Positions 50,712-60,363 are shown, counted from the first letter of the stretch. The stretch: DNA of 64,000 nt from Salarchaeum japonicum_A (GCF_049705945.1 NZ_JBNAMV010000004.1:1860001-1924000); one strand, 5' to 3'. The notes: generated from the letters alone by a model not told the origin. Numbers and translations: made by a program.

Positions 50712-51614
50712 ATGCGTCACGACCACTTGCTGACCGCGAAACAACTCTCGCGCGCCGACATCGAGGCCGTGCTCGACCGCGCGAGCGAGTTCGCGGCCGA
50801 CCCCGCGGCGTTCCGGGAGCGACATCCAGAGTTGTTGCTCGCCCTATGCTTCTTCGAGCCGAGCACGCGCACGAAGATGAGTTTCGAGACCGCGGCGAAG
50901 CGCCTCGGCGGCGACATCGTCGACATGGGGAGCGTGGAGTCGTCGTCGGTGAAGAAGGGCGAATCGCTCGCGGACACGGTGCGCGTCATCGAGGGATACG
51001 CGGACGCCATCGTCCTCCGCCACCCGAAACAGGGCGCGGCCCAGCTCGCGAGCGAGTACGTGGACGTGCCCGTGGTGAACGCGGGGGACGGCGCGGGCCA
51101 CCACCCGAGCCAGACGCTCCTCGACCTCTACACCATCCGGGAGAAAGCCGGACTGGACGACCTCTCCATCGGCATCCTCGGCGACCTGAAGTACGGCCGG
51201 ACGGTGCACTCGCTCGCGCACGCGCTGACGAAGTTCGACGCCCGCCAGCACTTCATCAGCCCCGAGTCCCTCAAACTCCCGCGGAGCGTCCGCTACGACC
51301 TCCACGAGGCCGGCGCGAACGTCCGCGAACACGAGAGCCTGGACGACGTGCTGCCGAACCTCGACGTGCTGTACGTCACGCGCATCCAGCGCGAGCGTTT
51401 TCCCGACGAGGAAGAGTACCGGAAAGTCGCCGGAAAGTACAGTATCGACGCCGAGACGCTCGCGCGCGCCCGGGACGACCTCTCCATCATGCATCCGCTC
51501 CCGCGCGTGGACGAGATTGCGCCCGAACTCGACGACACTGAGCACGCGACCTACTTCAGTCAGGCGCACAACGGCGTTCCCGTCCGAATGGCCCTCCTCG
51601 ACTCCCTGCTATGA
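50712..51614 (+). CDS. pyrB: Aspartate carbamoyltransferase catalytic subunit
   Basis: 300 residues from the ATG at 50712. Carbamoyl-phosphate loop FEPSTRTK, SVKKGESLADT, HPSQTLLDLYTI and MHPLPRVDEI are all present. First committed step of pyrimidine synthesis. The GTG three bases earlier is not needed. It overlaps pyrI by four bases, giving the classic pyrBI pair. Confidence 0.97.
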   Translation: MRHDHLLTAKQLSRADIEAVLDRASEFAADPAAFRERHPELLLALCFFEPSTRTKMSFETAAKRLGGDIVDMGSVESSSVKKGESLADTVRVIEGYADAIVLRHPKQGAAQLASEYVDVPVVNAGDGAGHHPSQTLLDLYTIREKAGLDDLSIGILGDLKYGRTVHSLAHALTKFDARQHFISPESLKLPRSVRYDLHEAGANVREHESLDDVLPNLDVLYVTRIQRERFPDEEEYRKVAGKYSIDAETLARARDDLSIMHPLPRVDEIAPELDDTEHATYFSQAHNGVPVRMALLDSLL

Positions 51615-52069
51615 CAGACACCGAACTCCGCGTCAGCAAGATCCGAAACGGCACCGTTATCGACCACGTGAACGCGGGCGAAGCCCTGCACGTCCTCGCG
51701 CTCCTCGACATCGACGGCTCCGGCGGCGAAGCCGTGAGCCTCGGGATGAACGTCCCGAGTCAGACGATGGGGAAGAAGGACGTTGTGAAGGTCGAAGGAA
51801 GGGAGTTGAGTCAGAACGAACTCGACGTGCTGTCGCTCATCGCGCCGGACGCGACCATCAACATCATCCGGGAGTACGAGGTCGCGGAGAAGAAGCGCGT
51901 CGAACCCCCGGAGACCGTCGACGGCGTGCTCGCGTGCCCGAACCCGGACTGCATCACGAACGCGGGCGAGCCCGTCCGGCCGCGCTTCGACGTGCTCTCG
52001 GAGGGCGTGCGCTGTGCGTACTGCGAGACCATCGTCCGCGACGACCTGACGGACCACCTGGTCGCGTAA
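51611..52069 (+). CDS. pyrI: Aspartate carbamoyltransferase regulatory subunit
   Basis: 152 residues. The nucleotide-binding domain starts LRVSKIRNGTVIDHVNAG, and the C-terminal zinc domain has CPNPDC...CAYC. It binds ATP and CTP for allosteric control. Overlap with pyrB ensures paired translation. After it comes a tiny membrane-protein gene with its own promoter. Confidence 0.97.
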   Translation: MTDTELRVSKIRNGTVIDHVNAGEALHVLALLDIDGSGGEAVSLGMNVPSQTMGKKDVVKVEGRELSQNELDVLSLIAPDATINIIREYEVAEKKRVEPPETVDGVLACPNPDCITNAGEPVRPRFDVLSEGVRCAYCETIVRDDLTDHLVA

Positions 52070-52077
52070 GCCCCAAC

Positions 52078-52083
52078 ACTAAG
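52078..52083 (+). promoter_or_regulatory. TATA-like box of the 36-aa membrane protein gene
   Basis: ACTAAG ends 24 bases before the ATG at 52108. Confidence 0.45.
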
Positions 52084-52107
52084 AGGGATGGCCGTCTACT
52101 GTCAGGT

Positions 52108-52218
52108 ATGGCACGCAAACTCCTGAAGGCCGGTATTGCCCTCATCCTGCTCTACGTCGCCGTGAAGTTCCTCACGGGGAGCGACGACGGCGAGGAAGCC
52201 GTCGACCGCATCGACTAA
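52108..52218 (+). CDS. Tiny single-helix membrane protein
   Basis: 36 residues from the ATG at 52108: a basic start MARKLLK, one hydrophobic helix (AGIALILLYVAVKFL), and an acidic tail ending AVDRID. The layout is typical of haloarchaeal micro-membrane proteins. A TATA-like box at the right distance argues that it is a real gene and not chance. Function unknown. Confidence 0.65.
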   Translation: MARKLLKAGIALILLYVAVKFLTGSDDGEEAVDRID

Positions 52219-52255
52219 CGAACCACTTACCCCTCCTGCCGCCCTCCCTCTCTTT

Positions 52256-53140
52256 ATGTACGGCGTCGTCACGCGGAACGCCGAGGAACTGGACTGGCCG
52301 GAGTTCGACCGCGGGTTCTACGAGGTGAAGGACGTCACCGGCCGCCACACCGACCCCGTGGAGAACGGCGTGAACATGGTGTCGTGTTTCGGCGACACCG
52401 CCACCGCCGAGACCGACCCCGACCTCGTCCCCGTGGACGCCGACGGCAACGAGGCGACGAAGGAGCGCACGTACTTCGACTGGGGGTACGTCTGCCCGAG
52501 CGCCGGTCACTACAAGAACGGCCTCATAGAGGTCATCGAGGCCTGTACCAACGCTAACGACGACGTGCGCCTCGACGACGTGGGATTCCCCCGCGACGGC
52601 TACTGTCACTGCGAGCGCTGTGAAGAGGCGTTTGATGAGTGGGTGGAGCAACGCTCCACCGAACAGTCGAGCGGTGACGGAACGGAACCGAGAGACAGTG
52701 ACCACGAGAACTGGTACGACTGGCGTGCGTCCGTCATCACGGAGTTCGTCGCCGAAGTCCGCGACCGCGTCCCCGGCGACCTCTACTTCACGCTCTACCC
52801 CGACCCCTACCCCGGACACCTCTACGAGCGCGCCGGCCTCGACATCGACGCCCTCAGCGAGTACGTGGACGAGTTCGTCGTCCCGCTCTACGACACGAAC
52901 TACGGCACCACGTACTGGCTCGAAACCATCGCCTCCGGCTTCCAGACCCTCCTTGACACGCCGTTCAGCGTCGAACTCTACGCCGTCGACATCGATATCG
53001 ACAACCTCCTCCACGCCACCGAAGTCGCCGAGGAGTACGCAAAAGACGTGTTCTTCGGGTACCAGGCGGGGAACGCGAGAGCGGCGCTCCGCCGCATCGA
53101 CGCCGAAACCCGGGACGGCGTCGAGTTCGGCGCGGAGTAG
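52256..53140 (+). CDS. Predicted TIM-barrel glycoside hydrolase-like protein
   Basis: 294 residues. Motifs CPSAGHYKNGLIEVIEACTN, the acidic DDVGFPRDGYCHCERCEEAF and LYPDPYPGHL give the impression of a glycosidase-like barrel; the CHCERC segment occurs in uncharacterised GH-like families. A polar low-complexity insert (about residues 130-147) corresponds to a DNA stretch with a perfect triloop palindrome (52642-52660). No signal peptide, so it is cytoplasmic. Function is inferred from weak pattern similarity only. Confidence 0.65.
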   Translation: MYGVVTRNAEELDWPEFDRGFYEVKDVTGRHTDPVENGVNMVSCFGDTATAETDPDLVPVDADGNEATKERTYFDWGYVCPSAGHYKNGLIEVIEACTNANDDVRLDDVGFPRDGYCHCERCEEAFDEWVEQRSTEQSSGDGTEPRDSDHENWYDWRASVITEFVAEVRDRVPGDLYFTLYPDPYPGHLYERAGLDIDALSEYVDEFVVPLYDTNYGTTYWLETIASGFQTLLDTPFSVELYAVDIDIDNLLHATEVAEEYAKDVFFGYQAGNARAALRRIDAETRDGVEFGAE

Positions 53141-53701
53141 TCAGGCGAGTACGCGGTTGCGCCACTGTTCGAGGTCGTCTCTGTCTCGGGTGTCGTCGGG
53201 GAGGTCGTGGAACCACTGGGCGGCGCTGATTTCGTCGTCGGGGTCGCTGATTTCGGGTTCCGTGCAGTCGGTGGCGTCGGCGGCGAAAACGGGGAGGACG
53301 CCCCGGGTCTCGTAGGGGCCGGAGCGGACGGTGATTCGGGTAACCATTGCGAGGCCGCAGTAGTCTGCGTCGACGCCGGCTTCCTCGTCGAGTTCGCGTT
53401 CGGCGGCTTCCCGGTAGGTCTCGTCGGTTTCGACGCCGCCGCCGGGGAGCACCCAGAGGTCGACGCCGTCGTGGCGGACGAGCAGGAGTTCGCCGGACGG
53501 CCGGTAGACGATGGTGTGCGCGCCGAACGGCGCACCCGTCTCCTCGATGCGTTCCGCGAGTGTTCGAAAGCGGTTGCGGCCGACGTGGCGGGTGCGGGAG
53601 AACTCTACGAAGTCGTCGTGCGTGTCGCTGATGCGATGGTAGGCGCGTTCGGCGGTCTGTTCCGCGCGCTGCGCGAGGAACCACGTGTCGTCAATCGGCA
53701 T
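53141..53701 (-). CDS. NUDIX hydrolase
   Basis: 186 residues. NUDIX box: GGGVETDETYREAAERELDEEAGV, with the catalytic RELDEEAG. An N-terminal helical stretch of about 60 residues is extra. The beta-strand LLLVRHDGVDLWVLPGGGVE is classic. Substrates could be ADP-ribose or nucleotides; not decidable. Convergent with the TIM-barrel-like gene, the stops adjacent. Confidence 0.93.
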   Translation of the reverse strand: MPIDDTWFLAQRAEQTAERAYHRISDTHDDFVEFSRTRHVGRNRFRTLAERIEETGAPFGAHTIVYRPSGELLLVRHDGVDLWVLPGGGVETDETYREAAERELDEEAGVDADYCGLAMVTRITVRSGPYETRGVLPVFAADATDCTEPEISDPDDEISAAQWFHDLPDDTRDRDDLEQWRNRVLA

Positions 53702-53856
53702 TGCGCGGCGGTTCGTGCGTCTGTCTCCGATGGCGATGCGGCGTGCGCGTGGCGTGAGTGGGGAGTATCATGCGATTATATTGACGACAATGCGGCATAA
53801 CGTTTCTGTCGGGGCGAACCGGGGGGCTTTTGGCCGGGCCGCGGGAATCCAGGAAT

Positions 53857-54048
53857 ATGAGCTTCGAAGAAGGTGACGCGGTCGTTCTGCACGACGAGCA
53901 CAGCGACTACGACGGCGAGACGGGCGAAATCACGCAGAAGGTCGAGACGATGTTCGGCGACGCGAACTACACGGTGTCCTTCGACGACGGCCAGGAGGCC
54001 GGCGTTCCCGAGGACAGCCTCGAAGCTGCCGAAGAGACAGAAGAGTAG
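53857..54048 (+). CDS. Small SH3/KOW-like protein (DUF1918-like)
   Basis: 63 residues from the ATG at 53857. Alternating strands GDAVVLHDEHSDYDGETGEI and TMFGDANYTVSFDDGQEAGV form a small barrel, with an acidic tail. It resembles DUF1918 and haloarchaeal SH3-like families; no enzymatic motif. About 60 bp before the RNA-binding COG1325 gene that begins the RNase P cluster. Confidence 0.75.
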   Translation: MSFEEGDAVVLHDEHSDYDGETGEITQKVETMFGDANYTVSFDDGQEAGVPEDSLEAAEETEE

Positions 54049-54108
54049 AGACGACGCGCGCCGTCGCGGAGGACGGCGTTTTTATCCTGCGACCCCGTAT
54101 TCGGAGTA

Positions 54109-54525
54109 ATGAGTTCTGTTCCGTTCCACTACCTCGACCTCCGAGCGTTCTGTTACGAGACGGAGGCGGACGAGCGCGTCGAGTCCGCGCTCCGGTACTT
54201 CCTGCCGGAGGACGCGGACGTACAGCGCGCGGAGAACCGCGGCCACAACGGCGACCGAATCGTGGTGTTCTCGGCGCGTGTCGAACTCGCGGACGACGTG
54301 CGCTACGTGCTCGAACGACTGCGAGACGGCGCGGACATCGAGCGATTGCGCGACGAACTGGACGACCGCGTGACGGAGAACTGCGAGTTCTTCGCGCACC
54401 TCGACAAGCAGGCGGCGTTCGAAGGTGAGGCCGAACTGGGCGACGGAATCTCGCTGCGCGGGAAGGTCGAAGCGTATCCAGCGAAGCGCGAGGCCGCGCT
54501 GGAGAACGCTCGCGAGGCGCTGTGA
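54109..54525 (+). CDS. RNA-binding protein of the COG1325 type
   Basis: 138 residues. The N-terminal beta-alpha fold carries FHYLDLRAFCYETE, and the C-terminal part VENCEFF... LGDGISLRGKVEAYPAKRE. Archaeal COG1325 proteins are predicted exosome-linked or snoRNP-like RNA-binders encoded beside RNase P and exosome genes, which is the context here. The stop overlaps the next gene's start by one base. Confidence 0.85.
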   Translation: MSSVPFHYLDLRAFCYETEADERVESALRYFLPEDADVQRAENRGHNGDRIVVFSARVELADDVRYVLERLRDGADIERLRDELDDRVTENCEFFAHLDKQAAFEGEAELGDGISLRGKVEAYPAKREAALENAREAL

Positions 54526-55220
54526 TGTACGAGGCCGCGTTCGCGTACCCGGACGGCGCGAGCACGGTCGCCCGCCTCGCGGAGACGCTCGCGGGTGTGG
54601 AGTACGACGGCGTCGTCGTCCGGAGCCGAGCGGGTAACCGCCCCGAGTACGACGCGGAGCGCGTTCGCGAGGAACACGACATTGACGTCGTCGATGGAGT
54701 GACGGTGGATGCCGAGGACCCGACCGGCGCGAGCGGCGCGGTGACGAACCTCCGCTCGGACGTGACCGTTCTCTGCGTGCACGGCGGGAACGCGACGATG
54801 AACCGGTACGCGGCCGAGGAGGAGAAGGTGGACGTGCTCTCGCGGCCCGGAAGCGAGGTGAATCACGTGGTCGTGAAGGCGGCGAAGCGCAACGCGGTCC
54901 GCCTGGAGTTCGACTTCGGGCCGGTGCTCCGCGAGTCGGGTGGTCGGCGCGTGCAGGCGCTGCGCGGCCTCCGGAAGCTCCGGGAGATCGTCGAGCACTA
55001 CGACGCGCCGTTCGTGGTGAGCGCCACGCCCCGAACCCACCTCGACGCTCGCGCGGTCCGCGAACTCGTCGCTGTCGGCGAACAGGCGGGGTTCAGCGAG
55101 GACCAGATTCGCGCCGGTCTCCGGGAGTGGGGCGTGCTCGCGGCGCGGAACCGCGAGCGGATGTCCGCCGACTTCATAGCGCCCGGCGTGCGTAGGGGAC
55201 GGTATGAAGAAGACGCTTGA
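54525..55220 (+). CDS. rnp3: RNase P protein component 3 (Rpp30)
   Basis: 231 residues. TIM-barrel-like, with SRAGNRPEYDAERVREEHDI, VHGGNATMNRYAAEEEKVDVLSRPG, and a conserved LRESGGRRVQALRGLRKLREI. It is one of four or five protein subunits of archaeal RNase P; partner Pop5 is encoded two genes on. Overlaps the methyltransferase gene by 17 bases. Confidence 0.93.
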   Translation: MYEAAFAYPDGASTVARLAETLAGVEYDGVVVRSRAGNRPEYDAERVREEHDIDVVDGVTVDAEDPTGASGAVTNLRSDVTVLCVHGGNATMNRYAAEEEKVDVLSRPGSEVNHVVVKAAKRNAVRLEFDFGPVLRESGGRRVQALRGLRKLREIVEHYDAPFVVSATPRTHLDARAVRELVAVGEQAGFSEDQIRAGLREWGVLAARNRERMSADFIAPGVRRGRYEEDA

Positions 55221-55812
55221 CGAGCACGCCGCGCGCTTCGACGAGATAGCGGCGGAGTACGACGAGAACAAGAGCGAGGAGTACAACGAGTGCGTCCGCC
55301 TCGTCGTCGAACACGCCACTCGCGGACTGTCAGGCGACGAGACGGTGCTCGACTTGGCGACGGGCACGGGCGCTATCGCGCTCGCACTCGCTGATTCCGC
55401 GGGTCGCGTGGTCGGCCGCGACATCAGCGAGGGAATGCTCGAACAGGCCCGCGAGAAAGCCAAAGAGCGCGGCATCTCGAACGTCGAGTTCGGCGAGGGT
55501 CGCTTCCGTAGTCCGAACTACGACGGCCCCGTGGACGTGGTGACCTCGAACTTCGCGATGCACCACCTCTCGGACGACGAGAAGCGCGAGGCCATCGACG
55601 TCATCGCCGCCCTCGGCCCGCGAAAAATCGTGCTCGGTGACGTGATGTTGTTCGGGGAGCCGAACCCGGACGAACCGTTCTTCAGCCCCGACGTGGACGA
55701 CCCGGCGACCGTCGGCGTGCTCGCGGACGCGTTCACGGACGCGGGCTACGCGCTCACGGCGGTCGAGATGGTGCACGACCACGTCGGCGTGCTGGTCGCC
55801 GAACGCGCATGA
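55204..55812 (+). CDS. SAM-dependent methyltransferase
   Basis: 202 residues. Class I fold: VLDLATGTGAIALALA (motif I), a post-I acidic GRDISEGMLEQA, and VDVVTSNFAMHHL. Target is unknown. It sits inside the RNase P operon between rnp3 (overlap 17) and rnp2 (overlap four), so it is co-expressed with RNA-processing proteins; an RNA or protein target is only an inference. Confidence 0.9.
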   Translation: MKKTLDEHAARFDEIAAEYDENKSEEYNECVRLVVEHATRGLSGDETVLDLATGTGAIALALADSAGRVVGRDISEGMLEQAREKAKERGISNVEFGEGRFRSPNYDGPVDVVTSNFAMHHLSDDEKREAIDVIAALGPRKIVLGDVMLFGEPNPDEPFFSPDVDDPATVGVLADAFTDAGYALTAVEMVHDHVGVLVAERA

Positions 55813-56288
55813 AACACCTCCCGAAGCACCTGCGGCCGCGCTGGCGCTACCTCGCCGTCGAACTCGAAGCCTGGCCTGACGCCGACGTCTTTCGAGGTGA
55901 GTTCCAGCGTGCGCTCTGGTACGCCGCGGGCAACCTCCTCGGGGACCCGGGGAGCGCGGACGCAGACCTGCGCGTGTTCTCGTTCTCGTTCGACGACGGG
56001 ACGGGCGAGGCCATCGTGCGGGCGCGCCGCGGCCACGTGAGCGAAGCACGAGCGGCGCTCGCGTGCGTCAGCGAGGTCGACGGCGAGGCGGTTCGCGTCG
56101 CCGTCCGCGGGGTTTCGGGGACGGTGCGTGCCGCGGAAGAAAACTATTTAGGACGCGCGAGTTTAAGTACGGGCGAGGAAGAAGTCGTGTTCAGAAACGC
56201 CACCCGGCGCGCCGTCGCTCGCGACGGCCGCATCGACATCGACGTCGAGGGTGCGTACGTGGGCGCGACCCGCTCTGATTTGGACTAA
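55809..56288 (+). CDS. rnp2: RNase P protein component 2 (Pop5)
   Basis: 159 residues. The N-terminal PKHLRPRWRYLAVELEAWPD is the Pop5 signature, and the mixed alpha-beta fold ends with an acidic tail. It pairs with Rpp30 to form the catalytic-core activator of RNase P. Two TATA-like stretches (56142-56150 and 56162-56169) lie inside its 3' half and could start psmA transcripts. Confidence 0.92.
   Translation: MKHLPKHLRPRWRYLAVELEAWPDADVFRGEFQRALWYAAGNLLGDPGSADADLRVFSFSFDDGTGEAIVRARRGHVSEARAALACVSEVDGEAVRVAVRGVSGTVRAAEENYLGRASLSTGEEEVVFRNATRRAVARDGRIDIDVEGAYVGATRSDLD
56142..56169 (+). promoter_or_regulatory. Possible internal promoter for psmA
   Basis: AACTATTTA and TTTAAGTA occur within rnp2, in otherwise very G+C rich coding DNA, 120-150 bases before the psmA ATG. 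Confidence 0.35.
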
Positions 56289-56291
56289 ACT

Positions 56292-57071
<780 letters not shown>

Positions 57072-57149
57072 CCCCGTCGCCTTCTCTCGTTTCGCACCCG
57101 CGGAGCGACGGCTACCACCTTTTTCCCCTCCGGGGGCGTAGTCCTCGGT

Positions 57150-57875
57150 ATGATTTCGCTCGACGAAGCCGTTACCGCACGCCTCGAGTCGCACGGTGAG
57201 CGCTTCGAGGTACTCATCGACCCGGACGCGGCGCTCGCGATGAAACGCGGCGAGTTCGACGGCGACCTGGAGGACGTCATCGCCGCCCGTGACGTGTTCG
57301 AGAACGCCTCCCGCGGCGACCGACCCGCCGAGGAGGACCTCGAAACCGTCTTCGGGACGACCGACCCGCTCGAAATCATCCCCGAGGTCGTCGAACGCGG
57401 AGAGATCCAGATAACGGCGGAGCAACGCAAGGAGATGCAGGAACAGAAGCGCAAACAGCTCATCAACACCATCGCGCGGAACGCGGTGAACCCCCAGATG
57501 GACAACGCGCCGCATCCGCCGGACCGCATCGAGAACGCCTTGGAGCAGGCGGGATTCACGGTGGATCCGATGGAACCCGTGGATACGCAGGTGGACGACG
57601 CGCTGGACGCGCTGCGGCCGGTGATTCCGATCCGGTTCGACGAGGTGACGGTGGCGGTGCAGGTGCCCGCGGATTACGCGGGGAGCGCGCAGTCCCAGAT
57701 TCGGCAGTTCGGCGACCTCGACCGCGAGGAGTGGCAGGCCGACGGCTCCTGGGTTGGCGTGCTCACGTTCCCGGCCGGGATGCAGAACGAGTTCTACGAC
57801 CTCGTGAACGAGCACACGAGCGGCGAGGCGGAGACCCAAATCATCAAGGAAAAGGACGAACTCTCGACGCGCTAA
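57150..57875 (+). CDS. sbds: Ribosome maturation protein SBDS
   Basis: 241 residues. MISLDEAVTARLESHGERFEVLIDPD starts the FYSH domain, followed by a helical domain and a ferredoxin-like C-terminal domain (about 165-235). SBDS helps release the anti-association factor IF6/EIF6 from the large subunit. It ends the RNase P/proteasome cluster. Confidence 0.95.
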   Translation: MISLDEAVTARLESHGERFEVLIDPDAALAMKRGEFDGDLEDVIAARDVFENASRGDRPAEEDLETVFGTTDPLEIIPEVVERGEIQITAEQRKEMQEQKRKQLINTIARNAVNPQMDNAPHPPDRIENALEQAGFTVDPMEPVDTQVDDALDALRPVIPIRFDEVTVAVQVPADYAGSAQSQIRQFGDLDREEWQADGSWVGVLTFPAGMQNEFYDLVNEHTSGEAETQIIKEKDELSTR

Positions 57876-57925
57876 CCGCTGATTTCTCCGAATTTCCTTC
57901 TTCGGCTTCCTCTTACGCGTTTCTG

Positions 57926-58549
57926 TTAGTCGAGGTGGTCGTGGACGAGCGCGCGTTCGGCGCGGTGGAGGATGCCGCTCACGGTCGATTTCGCGAGCCC
58001 CACGTCGTCGGCCACGTCGGTAAGCGAGCACGCGCGCGGTTCGTCGTAGTAGCCGGCGTCGGCCGCGGCGTCCAGCACGTCGCGCTGCCGGTCGGTGAGC
58101 GGGTCGGTTTCTTCTCGGGCGCCGGTGTCGACGCGTTCGAGTCGGTAGTCGACGCCGCGTGCGTCGAGTTCGTCGCCGAGTCGCGCGAGGCGTTCGTGGG
58201 TGGCGGTGAGCGTCCAGCGCGCCACGCCCGCCTCGACCTCGAACGGGAAGTCGAGCGGGAGTTTCGCGGAGCGGGTCGCGGAGAGGAGCGTCGGCGTGCG
58301 CGTCTCGAACTGCACGAGCACGCCGTTCTCGGCGGGGAGCACGTCGCCGTCGCGGAGGGCGTCGCTCGACGCGACGACTGACCGCATCTCGTCCGGTGAA
58401 ACGCCCCGGGCTTCGACGAGGCCGACGCCGGCGCCGTCCTCGGCGGGGAGTGCGGAGAGCACGCGGAACGTCGCGTCGGGGTTCTCGCGGGTGACTGGGG
58501 CAAGCCACATCTCGTCGGGGAGCGTGATGGCGAGTGTCGCGCGCGGCAC
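57926..58549 (-). CDS. Transcriptional regulator with bacterio-opsin-activator HTH
   Basis: 207 residues. The C-terminal 55 residues form the HTH_10 domain (LTDRQRDVLDAAADAGYYDEPR, DVADDVGLAKSTVSGILHRAE), and the first 145 are a haloarchaeal N-terminal input domain. Such regulators are numerous in haloarchaea; the signal is unknown. Starts shortly after the globin gene, in the same direction; gap 45 bp. Confidence 0.9.
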   Translation of the reverse strand: MPRATLAITLPDEMWLAPVTRENPDATFRVLSALPAEDGAGVGLVEARGVSPDEMRSVVASSDALRDGDVLPAENGVLVQFETRTPTLLSATRSAKLPLDFPFEVEAGVARWTLTATHERLARLGDELDARGVDYRLERVDTGAREETDPLTDRQRDVLDAAADAGYYDEPRACSLTDVADDVGLAKSTVSGILHRAERALVHDHLD

Positions 58550-58594
58550 GCGCCCAGATAGAACGGGCGTCGAAAAAACGCCGGCGATAGTCGC

Positions 58595-58981
58595 TTACAC
58601 CGCGCCGGCGGGCGGTTCGACGTCTTCTTCGACGACGGGGTCGCGGAGGGCCTCGACTTCGTCCAGAATCGCCTCGATGTGTTCGTCTGGCACGTCGTTC
58701 TCGCGGAGCGCGGCTTCGAGGTTCTCGGCGGTCCGGTCGAACGCCTCGTGCGTGATGCCCATGTCGGTGTGCGCGGCGTCCATGTCCTCGCCGTCGTACT
58801 CGATTGGGCCGCCCGCGACGGCGCTGATGAACTGGACTTGGTGGGCGAACAACGCCTGTTTGTCGACGCCCTCGAAGTACGGCGTGAGTTCGTCGTCGGC
58901 GAACATGCGGTCGTAGAAGTCGGAGACGACGGCCTCGACGGCGTCCCGGCCGCCGATGTCGGCGTAGATAGTTTGAGGCAT
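58595..58981 (-). CDS. Group I truncated hemoglobin
   Basis: 128 residues from the ATG at 58981. MPQTIYADIGGRDAVEAVVSDFYDRMFADDELTPYF is the trHbN signature; Y35/F36 lie at the distal side, and H71 in DAAHTDMGIT is the proximal heme ligand. Likely roles: oxygen or NO binding. An acidic Pro-rich tail follows. It precedes the HTH_10 regulator on the same strand. Confidence 0.93.
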   Translation of the reverse strand: MPQTIYADIGGRDAVEAVVSDFYDRMFADDELTPYFEGVDKQALFAHQVQFISAVAGGPIEYDGEDMDAAHTDMGITHEAFDRTAENLEAALRENDVPDEHIEAILDEVEALRDPVVEEDVEPPAGAV

Positions 58982-59102
58982 TGCACTCGGTACTCGGGGC
59001 GCGCGGTCGGTGTAGTTACTCCCGAACGTGTTCGCGATGTGGGGCGCTACCAAGACCCGTGACTGGCCGGTGGTGCGCGAAAGAAGAGAGCGTGTGGCGG
59101 AG

Positions 59103-59855
59103 TTACGCCCAGGTGGGTTTCGTGACGGTCACGTCGCCCTGCTCGAACGTGAACTGCTTCGAGACGGTGGCGGTTTCGCCGTCGATGGTGGTCGTGTAGG
59201 TCACGGAGAGGTCGGTGACGAAGCCGTCGGGCGTGACAGTCGCGCTCAGGCTCTCGGTCGTGCCCTCGCCGTAGTCCGTGGTGACGTTGCGGGGACCGGC
59301 CGCGCGGAGCGCGACGTTGCCGTCGTCGGTCTCGGAGACCTCGAGCTGGCCGGCGGCGAGGAGCGTGTAGAGGTACTCGCTCCACTGGTCGGGCGTGCGG
59401 ACGAGGTCGGTATCGCCGGCGCCGCCGACGGTGGCCGTGGTGGTGTTACCGTCGTCGTGCGTGTACTGGATGGCGCCGGTGGTGGCGTTCGCCCAGAACT
59501 GGGCGCTGCTGTGGTCGGTTCCGGGCGGGGTCGCGCTGTAGCTTCGGGACGCCGACATCGTGTCGCCGTCGGCTTTCGTGGTCTGCATGTACGTCTTGTA
59601 GCCCGAGCCGTTCACGCGGATGGTCGTGATTTCGGTGACCTCGTAGTCGGAACTCCGGAGGGCTTCGGCGTGCGCGTCGGTGAGGTCGAACCCGCTCTCG
59701 ACGCCGTCAGCGGTGACGCCCGGCGGGTAGTCGACGGACGCCTGCGTCGTGGTCGCGTTCGTTGTCGGTGCTGTCGTGGTCCCGCTGGTGCCGGCACAGC
59801 CTGCGAGTGCGAGCATGGCTGCGAGCGTCACCGCGAGGAGGGCAGTCCTTCGCAT
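59103..59855 (-). CDS. Haloarchaeal lipoprotein (paralogue of the 9.6 kb gene)
   Basis: 250 residues. Signal peptide MRRTALLAVTLAAMLALAGC with lipobox LAGC, followed by a Thr-rich linker. The mature domain begins DYPPGVTADGVESG, matching the first lipoprotein's DYPPGVTAAGVEN, and both have repeated tyrosine/serine-rich beta strands. I recall them as one haloarchaeal family (DUF7537). Anchored outside the membrane; function unknown. A TATA-like ATTACTTATT lies about 30 bases upstream. Confidence 0.88.
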   Translation of the reverse strand: MRRTALLAVTLAAMLALAGCAGTSGTTTAPTTNATTTQASVDYPPGVTADGVESGFDLTDAHAEALRSSDYEVTEITTIRVNGSGYKTYMQTTKADGDTMSASRSYSATPPGTDHSSAQFWANATTGAIQYTHDDGNTTTATVGGAGDTDLVRTPDQWSEYLYTLLAAGQLEVSETDDGNVALRAAGPRNVTTDYGEGTTESLSATVTPDGFVTDLSVTYTTTIDGETATVSKQFTFEQGDVTVTKPTWA

Positions 59856-59993
59856 GCCTTCGAATCGAAGCCCCGGCAGAATAAGTAATTTCGCTTACAA
59901 TAATGGCACGGATACACATACCACGGAAATGCCTCACACAATCGGACGAACGGACACAAAACGAGTGCAGAACCGCGGAACGTCGAAGCCGAG

Positions 59994-60314
59994 TTATCCG
60001 CGCCGGAACCCGAGGAAGAAACCGCCCGTGAAGCCGGCGGAGACGGAGAGCGTGGAGAGGATGGTGTTTATCCACTCGGGCGGGGTGCCGCCCTGCGCCG
60101 CCTCGCCGGCCTTCACTGCGCCGGCAGTGAGGCGTTCCCAGTCGACGGTGAGGATGCCGCGGGATTCGAGGAACTTGAACAGCGCGAGTTCGAGGCCGAC
60201 GAGGACGGCGATGAGCTTCGCGACTTTCTTCGCCGCGAACCCGATGATGCCGCCGATGACGGCGCCGCTCCCGAACTCGATGCCGAGGGATGTCGGGTCG
60301 ATGTCTATAGCCAT
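59994..60314 (-). CDS. FUN14-domain membrane protein
   Basis: 106 residues. Two or three membrane helices: GSGAVIGGIIGFAAKKVAKLIAVLVGLELALFKFLESRGIL and a C-terminal SVSAGFTGGFFLGFRRG. Both are FUN14 signatures; the eukaryotic homologue is a mitochondrial outer-membrane mitophagy receptor, but archaeal function is unknown. Divergent from hflX. Confidence 0.92.
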   Translation of the reverse strand: MAIDIDPTSLGIEFGSGAVIGGIIGFAAKKVAKLIAVLVGLELALFKFLESRGILTVDWERLTAGAVKAGEAAQGGTPPEWINTILSTLSVSAGFTGGFFLGFRRG

Positions 60315-60363
60315 ACCCTACCCGTCGCCGGCCGCTTTTAAGGCTCTTGTGCCGCGCCCGGTG

